NCBI GenBank assembly: GCA_934667465.1
Contig: CAKUMG010000019.1
Span: forward strand, 1 to 19,871
Source: an uncultured Actinoplanes sp.
GTDB taxonomy: Bacteria > Actinomycetota > Actinomycetes > Mycobacteriales > Micromonosporaceae
Length of the DNA: 19,871 nucleotides
Direction: 5' to 3'
The notes under the pieces were generated by a model. It worked only from the letters and a program-made list of their open reading frames with translations. It was not told where the DNA came from and ran no database searches. A program made the translations under genes and the position numbers. Below are positions 1 to 7,950 of the stretch, one piece after another. Position 1 is the first letter of the stretch. Each line of letters opens with the position of its first letter.

Positions 1-411
1 AGCGACCGGGAGATCGCAGAGTTGCGTCGCGACGTGCTCGGCGAGCTGCACCCGCTCCATGCCGCACCGGGCACGCTGCGCGGCGAGCTGGGCACCCTTG
101 CCCGTGACCACGGCGTCGAGGTCAACGAGGGCCGCAACACGGTGCATCTGTCCGCCGGGCACCTCGAAGGAATGTTCCAGGTGCAGCGGTACTTCGGTGA
201 CGGCGTGGAGCACACGCCGCTGGGCACCGCCCTGGCGGCCGAGGGCGTCGATCCGGCCTTCGTCGCCTCGCTGGCCACCGACCCCGATCTGTCCGACGGC
301 ACGGGGGACACGGTATCCCCGCACGGCGCCACCGAGAACCTGAACCGGGACGAAGTCGTGACGCTCGTCCACCGGTGGGCCGTCTCGCACGAGAAGGAGA
401 ACCGCTCATGA
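1..411 (+). CDS. Nucleoside-diphosphate-kinase-like protein, C-terminal part (5' end outside window)
   Basis: The reading frame is open from the first base, so the gene starts upstream and only about 136 C-terminal residues are seen. The segment HAAPGTLRGEL (about nt 58-90) followed by GRNTVHLSAG (nt 130-159) matches the C-terminal half of nucleoside diphosphate kinases, where a PGTIRGD-like stretch precedes the phospho-accepting His of the RNxxHGSDS motif; that His would be the codon at nt 145-147. The HGSD part is altered to HLSA, so the site is not fully canonical. About 65 residues follow the kinase-like core, longer than a housekeeping NDK. NDKs move a gamma-phosphate between nucleotides through phosphohistidine. 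Here the enzyme may be a specialised kinase with another substrate (inference). Its stop overlaps the next start in an ATGA, so the two are translationally coupled. Confidence 0.6.
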   Translation, partial: SDREIAELRRDVLGELHPLHAAPGTLRGELGTLARDHGVEVNEGRNTVHLSAGHLEGMFQVQRYFGDGVEHTPLGTALAAEGVDPAFVASLATDPDLSDGTGDTVSPHGATENLNRDEVVTLVHRWAVSHEKENRS

Positions 412-1187
412 CACGAGGATTCGCCGGACGTACGGCGGTGGTGACCGGCGGTGCCCAGGGCATCGGCTGGGCGGTCGCCGACCGGCTCGGCGCCGAGGGG
501 GCCCGCGTCGTCATCTTCGACAAGAGCGCCGAGCACGGAAAGGCGGCGGTCGCGGCGTGGCAGGAGCAGGGACGCGACGTGGCACTGACCGTCGGCGACG
601 TGCTGGACGAATCGGCGGTCACCGCGGCGTTCACCGTGCCGCCGGGCTGGGAGACGCCGACGCTGCTGGTCAACCTCGCGGCGGGGTTCGTCTTCAAGGG
701 CGTCCTCGAGGCCACCGCGGAGGACTGGCGGGGCGCGCTGGAACCGACCATCATCGGTCTCTCCCTGGTGACCCGGCAGTTCGTCGCCGGCCTGCCGGAA
801 CGTGACGCCGATGCCGCCGTCGTCAACATGGCTTCCATCTCGGCGCACATCTCGCAGAGCGGCTATCTGACCTACAACACCTCCAAGACAGCGGTACTGG
901 GCTTCACCCGGTGTACCGCCGAGGAGCTGGCGCCGCGGGGAATCCGGGTGAATTCCGTCAGCCCCGGCACCGTGTGGAACGCGAACAACGAACGCTTCCA
1001 CCGCGAGGCGCTGGGGCTCGACCGTGCCGCCGCGGAGGCAGCCCCGGAGCACGGCGGGAAGTTCCTGCTCAAGCGTTTCGCGGATCCGGCGGAGGTTGCC
1101 GGTCCGATCGCGTTTCTGCTCTCCCGCGAGGCCAGCTACATCACGGGGACCGATCTCGCCGTCGACGGCGGATACCTGGCGGTCTGA
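408..1187 (+). CDS. Short-chain dehydrogenase/reductase (classical SDR)
   Basis: A complete classical SDR of 259 residues. The Rossmann glycine motif TGGAQGIG lies at residues 13-20. Asp38 at the end of beta-2 favours NAD(H) over NADP(H). The NAG-like VNLAAG motif is near 88-93, and the catalytic set is Ser143, Tyr156 and Lys160 (YNTSK). The C-terminal ITGTDLAVDGGY is typical of the family. The ATG at 408 was chosen because AAGGAG lies eight bases upstream and it overlaps the previous stop by four bases. The enzyme should oxidise an alcohol or reduce a ketone; the substrate cannot be read from sequence. It sits between an NDK-like gene and a PHP phosphatase, so a phosphorylated polyol or amino alcohol is one possibility (inference). 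Confidence 0.93.
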   Translation: MTRGFAGRTAVVTGGAQGIGWAVADRLGAEGARVVIFDKSAEHGKAAVAAWQEQGRDVALTVGDVLDESAVTAAFTVPPGWETPTLLVNLAAGFVFKGVLEATAEDWRGALEPTIIGLSLVTRQFVAGLPERDADAAVVNMASISAHISQSGYLTYNTSKTAVLGFTRCTAEELAPRGIRVNSVSPGTVWNANNERFHREALGLDRAAAEAAPEHGGKFLLKRFADPAEVAGPIAFLLSREASYITGTDLAVDGGYLAV

Positions 1188-1190
1188 TCT

Positions 1191-2000
1191 GTGATCGACC
1201 TGCATACGCACCACTACCGGTGCGGGCACGCCACCGGTACATTGCGCGAGTACGTCACCAGGGCCCTCGACCTTGGCGTGACGGTGCTCGGGCTCTCCGA
1301 CCACACCCCGTGGTTCGCGGAGGCCGAGGATCACTTCATCCCGCAGGTCGCCATGGCGAAGACGGAGTTCGGCTCGTACGTGGCCGAGGCGCTCGCCCTG
1401 CAGGAGGAGTTCGCCGGCAGCATCGAGATCCTGGTGTCGACCGAGGCGGACTACTTCGGTGGCCGGATGGACGCGTATTCCGCGGAGCTGAGCAGGTATC
1501 CGCTCGACTACGTCATCGGGTCGGTGCATATGTTCGAGGGCCGGGACATCTTCGACCCCGCCCGATGGGTGACGGTCGAGCCGGACCAGCTGGCTGCCGT
1601 CAAGGGACGCTACTTCGCGCAGATCGCCGAGTGCGCCAGGTCGGGCATGTTCCGGGTGCTGGGGCACATCGATGCGCTGAAGGGCAATTATCCACGGCTC
1701 GCCGACGTGCCCGCCCCGGCAGCGGCCGACGACATGCTCCGGGCGATCCGCGATGCCGGTGCTGTCATGGAGATCAACACCTCCGGGGGTACGAAGATGC
1801 ACGGCGGCTGGTATCCGGAGCCGGACCTGCTCGAGCGTGCGTACTACTTCGGCGTCCCCGTCACCTTCGGCTCCGACGCCCATGTCCCGGAGCGGATCTG
1901 CGATCAGTACCCGGAGGTCGTGCGGCTCCTCGACGACATCGGCTTCCGTACCTGGACGGTCTTCCGCAGGGGCGAGGCCCGCAGTCTGCCCCTGACTTGA
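1191..2000 (+). CDS. PHP-domain phosphoesterase, histidinol-phosphatase (HisK/HisJ) type
   Basis: A 269-residue protein with the whole PHP metal-site set: His5 and His7 (LHTHH), Asp37-His38 (LSDHTPW), Glu85 (STEADYF), His113 (SVHMF), His159 with Asp161 (GHIDALKG), Glu194 with Asn196 (EINTSG), and Asp229 with His231 (FGSDAH). This is the trinuclear metal centre of monofunctional histidinol-phosphate phosphatases, which release phosphate from a primary phosphate ester. The GTG at 1191 begins three bases after the SDR stop and directly precedes the first metal-binding motif; no strong Shine-Dalgarno is seen, so coupling is likely. No other histidine-biosynthesis gene is in the window, so a dedicated phosphatase for a pathway intermediate is more likely than HisN function (inference). 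Confidence 0.9.
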   Translation: MIDLHTHHYRCGHATGTLREYVTRALDLGVTVLGLSDHTPWFAEAEDHFIPQVAMAKTEFGSYVAEALALQEEFAGSIEILVSTEADYFGGRMDAYSAELSRYPLDYVIGSVHMFEGRDIFDPARWVTVEPDQLAAVKGRYFAQIAECARSGMFRVLGHIDALKGNYPRLADVPAPAAADDMLRAIRDAGAVMEINTSGGTKMHGGWYPEPDLLERAYYFGVPVTFGSDAHVPERICDQYPEVVRLLDDIGFRTWTVFRRGEARSLPLT

Positions 2001-2012
2001 ACGGACGGTGGA

Positions 2013-3011
2013 ATGGACATTCTGGTGGGTGGGGCCTCGGGCTCCGTGAGTGGCGAGCTGTGCCGCCGGCTGGACCGCCCCGGCATCCGGGTGACCCGGC
2101 TGAGCCGGCGGTCCGGGCAGGTCGCATGGACCATCGGCGCGGAGCCCCCACCCGCGGTGCTGCGGCGGCACTGGGACGTCATCGTCAACAGCGTCGCCGA
2201 CACCCGCTGGGGGCTCTCCCCTCAGCAGGCCTTCGCCGCGAACGTGACGACGACGAGCGAGCTGCTGTCCCTCGCCGGCCCCGGAACGCACGTCATCCAG
2301 TTGTCCACGTTCGGCGTCGAGGGGCGCGACGAGGTGGCGGAACCGGAAGAGCCGGAGGACTTCCACAACACGTACGAATGGTCCAAGGCCCGGGCGGAGA
2401 GGGTCGTCCGGGAGAATCACCCCCGTGCCGACATCGTCCGGCTGCCCGTCATCACCGGGCGGCGGTCGGACGGGCACATGGATCGGTTCGGCGGCTTCTT
2501 CAGCGTCCTGCGGGGGCTGTGCTCGGGCGCCATCCCGGCCCTGGTGGGCGATCCCGGGGCGTACCTCGACTTCGCCTCGACCGACGACACCGCCGCGATG
2601 ATCGACGACTTGATCACCGCTGGTCCGCCGCCCTCGACCCGCTTGTCGATCCTGGGCGGCGGACCGGCGGCGCTGCGGCTGGGGGCCGCGATGGAGGCAG
2701 CGGTCCGGGGTGTGAACGAGTGGCGGACCGCGATCGGCATCCCCGCGCTCGAGATCCCGCCCTACATTCCCCCGGGCACGTGGGACCGGTTCTACCTGCC
2801 GTTCGCCCGGCAGCACCTCTCCCCGGGCCAGCTCGCCACCGTGGAGTCGTACGCCATGTTCCGCCCGTACTTCCGGCGCAGTCACACACTGGCCGTGACA
2901 CATCGGGTCCCCGACCCCACGGAGTCCATCGTCAAGTCCTTCCATGGGTGGGCAGCCCAGCATCCCGCGGCCGCCCGGCGGATTCCGCGGCCGTGGAGTC
3001 TGATCGGGTGA
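2013..3011 (+). CDS. NAD(P)-dependent extended SDR (epimerase/reductase-like)
   Basis: A 332-residue extended SDR. The N-terminal GGASGSVSG (residues 6-14) is a Rossmann loop in which the third glycine of GxxGxxG is displaced. LSTFGVEG (97-104) supplies the Ser/Thr, and Tyr121-x3-Lys125 (YEWSK) is the catalytic pair. RLPVITG (143-149) is the strand typical of NAD-epimerases and of the male-sterility/thioester-reductase group. The C-terminal substrate domain is long and not recognisable. It may act on a sugar nucleotide, an acyl carrier thioester or a small ketone; the sequence does not decide. It is the last gene of the plus-strand run, 12 bp after the PHP gene, and is closed by a hairpin terminator. 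Confidence 0.82.
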   Translation: MDILVGGASGSVSGELCRRLDRPGIRVTRLSRRSGQVAWTIGAEPPPAVLRRHWDVIVNSVADTRWGLSPQQAFAANVTTTSELLSLAGPGTHVIQLSTFGVEGRDEVAEPEEPEDFHNTYEWSKARAERVVRENHPRADIVRLPVITGRRSDGHMDRFGGFFSVLRGLCSGAIPALVGDPGAYLDFASTDDTAAMIDDLITAGPPPSTRLSILGGGPAALRLGAAMEAAVRGVNEWRTAIGIPALEIPPYIPPGTWDRFYLPFARQHLSPGQLATVESYAMFRPYFRRSHTLAVTHRVPDPTESIVKSFHGWAAQHPAAARRIPRPWSLIG

Positions 3012-3014
3012 GCG

Positions 3015-3048
3015 GGCCCGGACGAGGGCGCCCGCCCTCGTCCGGGCC
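3015..3048. terminator. Bidirectional intrinsic-type hairpin between convergent genes
   Basis: Bases 3015-3029 pair perfectly with 3034-3048: a 15-bp GC-rich stem with a 4-nt loop. It fills the 41-bp gap between the plus-strand stop (3011) and the minus-strand stop (3053). No T-tract follows on either side, which is usual for actinobacterial hairpin terminators. The symmetry lets it serve both converging operons. Confidence 0.88.
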
Positions 3049-3052
3049 GCGT

Positions 3053-4267
3053 TCAGCCGGCGGAGGACTCGGTCAGCAGCCCGGGGTTGTCCGCCCAGAA
3101 CGTCCGGGCCTCGTCCCGTGAGCGCCCCAGCATGTGCGGCGGGTGATAGGCCTCCAGCCGCCGGGTCAGACCGGCGAGGTCGAGCTCCTGCTCGAAGAAT
3201 CCCGCCACCACCGGGTGGGGTGCCATTCCCGGCAGCGCCTGCTCGGACAGGGCAGCGCGCAGGCGGCTCCGCACGAAGCTGCTGACCCAGTCGCCGACGA
3301 GGTCCTCGGCGCGGTCCAGGTGGTAGTACGACCTTTCGACGAGCACCGTCCGGACGGTGTGGTGGAAGGAGCGGACCGTGGCGTGCAGCGCGTCCATGAT
3401 CGCGGCCGGTCCGGGCAGGCCGTCCAGGTCGATGACGGAGTCGACGTCGAAGAAGCCGCCGTCGAGCGCGGCGTTCTGCGGCTGGCACATGTTGCCGGTG
3501 CGGCCCGATGCCGGTGTGGTGGGTACCATCCCGATGAGGAGCAGCCGCGCCAGGAAGCCGCTCCAGCTGTCGATCAGGCGAGCCGGATCGACGATCTTTC
3601 GCAGCTCTGCCATCCGCGCACCGGGAGACCCGGCCGGCAGCACATAGTTGAGCGCTGTCGCCCGGGTCGGCAGCCCGGGGTAGTAGGCGATGAGCACACC
3701 GAGCCCGTTACGCAGCGTGGGCTCGAGCTGGTCGAGGGCCGTCCGGGACAGCCGTGCCGCGATCTGGTGGGTGACCCGCTCGCCGGTCTCGGCGGAATGC
3801 CGGAGGACGGCCAGGGGATAGGGAACCGGAGCGGGCGAGCCGAACGCCGCGAAGTGGCGCCGGTGGATCGCGAGCGCCGCAGCAGCCTCCGCCCGCGCCT
3901 CGTCGAGGCTGACCGCGCAGGGCACCTTGCGTTCGATGGAGGCGAAGTGCTCGGCGGTCCGGCGGGGCTCCGACGGATTCGACACCGAGACCTCCTCGCT
4001 CACCCGCTGGAGGAGTTCGCCGAAGTCGCCGGCGAGCGGCTCCGATCCCTTGACGGCCACCACGCCACGCTTACCCGCCCGACGCAGATAGAAGCCGCGA
4101 TGGTGGCGTGGCGGCCGGAAGCTCTCCTCCCTGGTGAACGCCCAGCACGACACCGGTACGGGTATCTCCCGGAGCAGGCGCGGAAGCGTGTCCAGCGCCC
4201 ACTCCGGAACGGCGGCATGCAGAGCAGGATCCAGCGAAGGCGCGAAGGTCTCCTCAACGGCGGTCAT
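3053..4267 (-). CDS. Unrecognised protein with kinase-like motifs lacking the catalytic Asp
   Basis: A 404-residue protein I cannot assign to a named family. Its layout recalls a protein-kinase-like fold. VAVKG at 70-74 looks like the beta-3 strand with the ATP-binding Lys73. A helical stretch follows (116-140), and GNMCQPQN (258-265) then FFDVDS (272-277) mimic a catalytic loop and a metal-binding D-x-D. The usual catalytic Asp of HxDxxxxN is absent (Asn259/Gln264 occupy the loop), a situation known from SelO-type AMPylating pseudokinases. The fold is inference from spacing and short motifs only. The ATG at 4267 has GGAAG seven bases upstream; a GTG at 4306 would add 13 residues but lacks a good ribosome site. 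It is the last gene of a minus-strand run after the histidine phosphatase and ends at the shared terminator. Confidence 0.6.
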   Translation of the reverse strand: MTAVEETFAPSLDPALHAAVPEWALDTLPRLLREIPVPVSCWAFTREESFRPPRHHRGFYLRRAGKRGVVAVKGSEPLAGDFGELLQRVSEEVSVSNPSEPRRTAEHFASIERKVPCAVSLDEARAEAAAALAIHRRHFAAFGSPAPVPYPLAVLRHSAETGERVTHQIAARLSRTALDQLEPTLRNGLGVLIAYYPGLPTRATALNYVLPAGSPGARMAELRKIVDPARLIDSWSGFLARLLLIGMVPTTPASGRTGNMCQPQNAALDGGFFDVDSVIDLDGLPGPAAIMDALHATVRSFHHTVRTVLVERSYYHLDRAEDLVGDWVSSFVRSRLRAALSEQALPGMAPHPVVAGFFEQELDLAGLTRRLEAYHPPHMLGRSRDEARTFWADNPGLLTESSAG

Positions 4268-4309
4268 CGGCTCACTTCCGTCGGCGGGATGGTCTGGTTG
4301 CCGCACCGT

Positions 4310-4939
4310 TCAGGACCGGAGGTGGGCGACGTCGCCGAGCAGGACCACCTGCCGGTTGTGGAAGAAGTCGTCCTCGCGCAGCGTGGTGATGCTGCCGGAA
4401 GGGGCTCGCAGGTTCACGTATCCCAGCGATGCGATCGGCATGCCGATCCACGCCGCGACGACGAAGGTGAGTGCGAACCCGTGGGTCGAGATCACCTGGT
4501 ACTCGGCGGGGCTACGCAGGATGTCCTCCATCGCGGCATAGACGCGCTCGGCGAACACCAGCTTGGTCTCGGCGCCTTCCACCCCTTCCTCGTGTCCCAT
4601 CCGATCGCCCTGCGCCGGCGGCACGAGGAAACGCTCGTCCAGCCAAGCCTGCGGCCGGCCCTCGGCGACGCCGTACGACTTCTCACGCAGCCGTTTGTCC
4701 GCCACGGGCTGCACGCCGAGCCGCCCGGCCACCGCCTCGGCGGTCTGCCAGGCACGGCGCAGATCGGAGGAGTAGAGCTCCACCTCGGCCCCGGCGGGAA
4801 TCCGGTCCCGCAACGCGCCGGCCACTGCCTGCGCCGCTTCCTCCCCCGCGGGGGTGAGGACGGAGTCGTGCCAGCCGCCGACGATGTCCTCGACGTGATG
4901 GGTGGCCTCGGGGTGGGCGATGACATAGAGGGTACGCAC
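4310..4939 (-). CDS. Histidine phosphatase family protein (atypical RHG motif)
   Basis: About 209 residues with the branch-1 histidine phosphatase layout. The N-terminal strand ends in YVIAHPEATHH, placing His9 as the phosphohistidine nucleophile, but the preceding Arg of RHG is Ala8 and the Gly is Pro10. SSDLRRAWQTAEAV, LREKSYGVAEG and STHGFALTF supply the other usual phosphate-pocket elements, including the second His. The GTG at 4939 is preferred: it lies directly before the first strand and AAGAAAGG is about 10 bases upstream. The upstream gene ends 29 bp earlier. Family members remove phosphate from sugars, phosphoglycerate or nucleotides. The missing Arg may lower activity or change substrate; related actinobacterial proteins may share the variant (unverified). 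Confidence 0.82.
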   Translation of the reverse strand: MRTLYVIAHPEATHHVEDIVGGWHDSVLTPAGEEAAQAVAGALRDRIPAGAEVELYSSDLRRAWQTAEAVAGRLGVQPVADKRLREKSYGVAEGRPQAWLDERFLVPPAQGDRMGHEEGVEGAETKLVFAERVYAAMEDILRSPAEYQVISTHGFALTFVVAAWIGMPIASLGYVNLRAPSGSITTLREDDFFHNRQVVLLGDVAHLRS

Positions 4940-4968
4940 CGGGCGTGGGCCTTTCTTGCCGTTTCGGA

Positions 4969-6711
4969 TCAGGGAAGTGACAGCTCGAGGACCAGCAGGC
5001 CCCAGATCAGCCGCGCATGGTCCCGCCCGGTGGCATGTTCCGCCAGCACGGTACGAACGGCCCGTTCGTCGAGCAGGCCGGAGGTGCAGAGCCGCGGGCG
5101 GGCCAGGACATCGTGAGCATACGTCCACAGCGGACGCCCCGGCGTCAGGTACTCGGCGACGGGGAACGTGAACGGTTGCTTGTCGCGTTGCCGCACCGAG
5201 GGCGGGATGAGGTCGTGACCCGCGTCCCACAGGATCCGTTTGCGGTGTGGCCCGTCGACTTTCCACATGTCGGGCGTGGTACGTGCGAAGCGGGTGACAG
5301 CCGGCTGACAGTAGGGGACCCGCGCCTCGACGGCGTGCGCCATCGAGAGGTGGTCCAGCTTGCGCAGGTTGAGCCCGGGCAGCTTGTGGATGCGGTCGAA
5401 CTCGAGGATCCGCTCGACCCGGCCGCGCTCGCTGGGGGCGGCCAGCAGTTCCCGCGCGCGCCGGCGGCTGCTGCCCCGGGAATCGACGTGCGCCCGGTAG
5501 CCCTCGGTGTAGAGCGCCCGGTACTCCGTCTCGGGAACCAGGGACAGCCGGTCCAGGTAGCGCTCCGCCCAGTCGTCGCCCGTGGCGCCGAGTGCTGTGG
5601 AGTAGCGACGGTAACCGCCGAACTGCTCGTCCGCGCCGTCGCCGGTGAAGCACACCCGGAACCCGGCCGCGGAGATCTCCCGGAAGAGCACGTACGCGCT
5701 GAGGGCATGCGGTGTGGCGTTCGGTGCGCCCAGCGCCGCCACCACGGCGGGCAACAGCTCCGGGACATCGGCCTCCCTGATCTCGGCCGTCTCCATGGTG
5801 ATTCCGGCCCGCTCGGCGGCGTCCCGGGCGTACTCGTGCTCGGCCCAGGAGAAGCGGCCCTCGTGGGACACGTGGAAGGCGGTGACATCGCTGCGGCGCT
5901 CGCGCAGCATGGTCGCGAGGATGCTCGAGTCCAAGCCGCCCGAGAGCTGCAGCGCGATCTTCGCGGGCTGTCCCGACATGGCGGTGACCTCGTGCGTCAG
6001 GAGCTCGCGCAGGCCCGCCGGGGTCCGTTCGTACGCGTCCCGGGGGTGGTGCTGTCCGGCATCGCCGTGCACGACAACCGTGCTGCCGTCGGCTACGAGG
6101 CGCTCACCCGGGCGTAGCGCGGACACCCCCGTGTAGGGGGAGGTGCCGTTCGGCAGGCACTGCCAGTTGAAGTACTCGTCGATCGCGGTGGGGTCCAGGT
6201 CCGGTGGGGCCTTGCGGAGGGCGGTGAGGCCCGTCAGCTCGGAGGCGAACACCAGGCCATCGCCGGTGGGCGCGTAGTAGAGGCTCTTGACGGCGAGCGG
6301 GTCACACCACAGCTTAAGCCGGCGGGGGCCGCGCAGATCCATGATCGCGATGGCGAACATGCCCTCCAGCCGCTCGGTGAACCGGTCGCCGTACATCTCG
6401 TAGTACGGGACGATCACCGATCCGTCCGAATCACCGTCCACCCGCACGCCGTGCCGGGCCAATTCGGCGCGGACGGCCCGGAAGTTGTAGATCTCTCCGT
6501 TGAACACGGCATGCACGGTCCGGGCGGCGTTGCCGAACGGCTGGGTCCCGCTGGCCGGGCCCTGAATGGCGAGCCGGTTGCAGCCCAGTCCCCACTCCGT
6601 CCCCGTGACGTGCCGCTGCTGGTCGGGGCCGCCGGAGAGCTGGGCGTCGCCTGCCGCTTCGAGCATCGTCGCGTCGGCCGTGCTTCCGAGGTAACCATAG
6701 ATCCTGCACAT
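4969..6711 (-). CDS. Glutamine-dependent asparagine-synthase-family amidotransferase
   Basis: A 580-residue two-domain AsnB-type enzyme. The N-terminal glutaminase has nucleophile Cys2 exposed after Met removal (MCRIYGYLG), Arg46 (CNRLAI) and NGEIYN at 71-76. The synthetase domain has the PP-loop SGGLDSS at 257-263 and GDGADEQFGGY at 357-367, where the common Leu is Gln. It adenylates a carboxylate and transfers ammonia from glutamine to make an amide. The intact Cys2 argues against a lasso-peptide cyclase, whose glutaminase domain is normally inactive. Because it sits in a biosynthetic run, a pathway-specific amidation is more likely than housekeeping asparagine synthesis (inference). The ATG at 6711 is fixed by the need for Cys2; GAGGGG lies upstream. 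The gap to the preceding nucleotidyltransferase gene is 34 bp. Confidence 0.93.
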   Translation of the reverse strand: MCRIYGYLGSTADATMLEAAGDAQLSGGPDQQRHVTGTEWGLGCNRLAIQGPASGTQPFGNAARTVHAVFNGEIYNFRAVRAELARHGVRVDGDSDGSVIVPYYEMYGDRFTERLEGMFAIAIMDLRGPRRLKLWCDPLAVKSLYYAPTGDGLVFASELTGLTALRKAPPDLDPTAIDEYFNWQCLPNGTSPYTGVSALRPGERLVADGSTVVVHGDAGQHHPRDAYERTPAGLRELLTHEVTAMSGQPAKIALQLSGGLDSSILATMLRERRSDVTAFHVSHEGRFSWAEHEYARDAAERAGITMETAEIREADVPELLPAVVAALGAPNATPHALSAYVLFREISAAGFRVCFTGDGADEQFGGYRRYSTALGATGDDWAERYLDRLSLVPETEYRALYTEGYRAHVDSRGSSRRRARELLAAPSERGRVERILEFDRIHKLPGLNLRKLDHLSMAHAVEARVPYCQPAVTRFARTTPDMWKVDGPHRKRILWDAGHDLIPPSVRQRDKQPFTFPVAEYLTPGRPLWTYAHDVLARPRLCTSGLLDERAVRTVLAEHATGRDHARLIWGLLVLELSLP

Positions 6712-6745
6712 GTGTCCCGTACCCCTCGCGGCGATCGGCGTGATG

Positions 6746-7843
6746 TCAGGCGGACTTGTTGTCCTCTCCGGCCGGTGCCGTCCTTCCGGCGGCCCATTCC
6801 CGCAGCGGCAGCGTGTGCGGTGCTGCCTCCCGCTTCGTCATGGCTTCCAGCAGGTCCCGCAGGCTGGGTACGCCGTCGACTGCCTCACGGGCACGGAAGC
6901 AGTACTCGTTCGAGATCTCGGCGTTCCAGCCCATCGTCTCGTGCAGCTCGCCCTTCAGGACGTTCAGGAAATCGCTGCCGGACACGAAGGACCCGGTGGT
7001 GTCGCGGACCCGGCGGATCTCCGCGAAGGCGGCGTCCACGAGATCGAGCCAGGACAGGACGGCGTCGGCGGGCGAGGCCACCCCGTGGGTGTAGAGGGTC
7101 CGGAACTCGCTCTTCAAGCCGTCCGCCGAGGACGGCAGCCGGTCCAGGAAGCGCAGGATGTACTTGGGGTTCCGGTTGGTGTTCCCGTACGCGTGGGTCA
7201 GCCCGCGCACGGTGTCGGCACCGAGCTTACGGGCGGTTATCAGCGCGGTGTCGTAGTCTCCCTGCGCCCACATGCCGGCCAGGTCGCGAAAGTCCGGGTA
7301 GCTGCCGACGGCGGTCCGGAAGGCGGTGTAGCAGATTTCGCCGGGGCGGACGTGCTGCCGCAGGCGCTTGAAGTCTCCGGCGTGGGTCAGCGCCACCCCG
7401 TAGGTGATCCGGGACAGCAACCGGAAGTCCACGGCCGAGGCGGCGAAGCTCGACGACTTACGAGCCCGGGTGCTCAGGTGGGTGTACAGCTCGGCGTGCG
7501 CCGCGAGCATGTCGGTGATCTCCTGGACCGTCCAGTATTCGACGTCGACGCCCAGCAGGCTGCTCGGCAGGTAGTCGAAGCTGGCCCGTACCCGATCGCC
7601 GCTGGTGTAGTACCGCATGTGCCGGTCACGGGGGAACGACCGGCGGTCGAAGCGCTCGTCCTTCTCGCGGGCGATGACGGAGAAGTCGAAGTCCGAGGAC
7701 GGGGTTCCCGAGCCGTCCACGAGGGAGCCCGACAGCATCAGGATGTCGTCGTCGGCGAGATGAATCTTCTCCAGGACGGCTGCCTCGTCGAATTCGTCCA
7801 TGCCTTTGACGACGGTGACGTTATCGCGGAATGAAATCACCAT
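6746..7843 (-). CDS. Nucleotidyltransferase-fold protein (Pol-beta superfamily)
   Basis: A 365-residue protein whose N-terminal domain carries the nucleotidyltransferase signature. LSGSLVDGSG (37-46) contains the Gly39-Ser40 pair, followed by Asp51-x-Asp53 (SDFDFSV), and VDVEYW (99-104) offers the third carboxylate. These residues bind the Mg-nucleotide in enzymes that transfer AMP, UMP or similar to a hydroxyl or protein. The remaining ~230 residues are probably helical and unrecognised. It is first in a minus-strand run with an amidotransferase, a phosphatase and a pseudokinase-like protein, so it could adenylylate a small molecule or a protein partner (inference). The ATG at 7843 is chosen; an adjacent in-frame TTG (7846) and GTG (7840) are alternatives, with GGTAG as a weak ribosome site. 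Confidence 0.8.
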   Translation of the reverse strand: MVISFRDNVTVVKGMDEFDEAAVLEKIHLADDDILMLSGSLVDGSGTPSSDFDFSVIAREKDERFDRRSFPRDRHMRYYTSGDRVRASFDYLPSSLLGVDVEYWTVQEITDMLAAHAELYTHLSTRARKSSSFAASAVDFRLLSRITYGVALTHAGDFKRLRQHVRPGEICYTAFRTAVGSYPDFRDLAGMWAQGDYDTALITARKLGADTVRGLTHAYGNTNRNPKYILRFLDRLPSSADGLKSEFRTLYTHGVASPADAVLSWLDLVDAAFAEIRRVRDTTGSFVSGSDFLNVLKGELHETMGWNAEISNEYCFRAREAVDGVPSLRDLLEAMTKREAAPHTLPLREWAAGRTAPAGEDNKSA

Positions 7844-7912
7844 CAAGATCTACCACGATCTCCCAGGAAAGGTCCATGCCATTTTTGTGAGCTGTCCGGC
7901 AGGCGCCCTCAA

Positions 7913-7941
7913 TTGCCCGCACAGACATTGACGCGTATGGT
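7913..7941 (+). promoter_or_regulatory. Likely sigma-70 promoter for the APH-like gene (leaderless transcript)
   Basis: TTGCCC (7913-7918) and TATGGT (7936-7941) are separated by exactly 17 bp and fit the actinobacterial TTGnnn / TAnnnT housekeeping pattern. Transcription would begin about 7-10 bases after the -10 box, i.e. at or next to the ATG at 7951. That gene has no Shine-Dalgarno, which agrees with a leaderless mRNA. The 107-bp gap is divergent; I see no equally good promoter for the minus-strand gene. Confidence 0.5.
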
Positions 7942-7950
7942 GCTTACGGT

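Noticed and set aside
911..3121. 736-codon open frame on the plus strand
   Set aside because: It is a shadow in another frame of the SDR, PHP and reductase genes, with Arg/Gly/Pro/Ala-rich translation and no family motifs.
4843..4854. CCCCCGCGGGGG palindrome in the histidine phosphatase gene
   Set aside because: A short GC palindrome within coding sequence, expected by chance in such composition.
3134..5116. 660-codon open frame on the plus strand
   Set aside because: It lies antisense to the pseudokinase-like, phosphatase and amidotransferase genes, which carry clear motifs and good starts; long antisense frames are common at this GC content.
4940..5653. Longer N-terminus for the histidine phosphatase
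   Set aside because: The extension overlaps the asparagine-synthase gene in another frame, is Arg-rich, and precedes the first phosphatase strand with no homology; GTG 4939 fits the fold.
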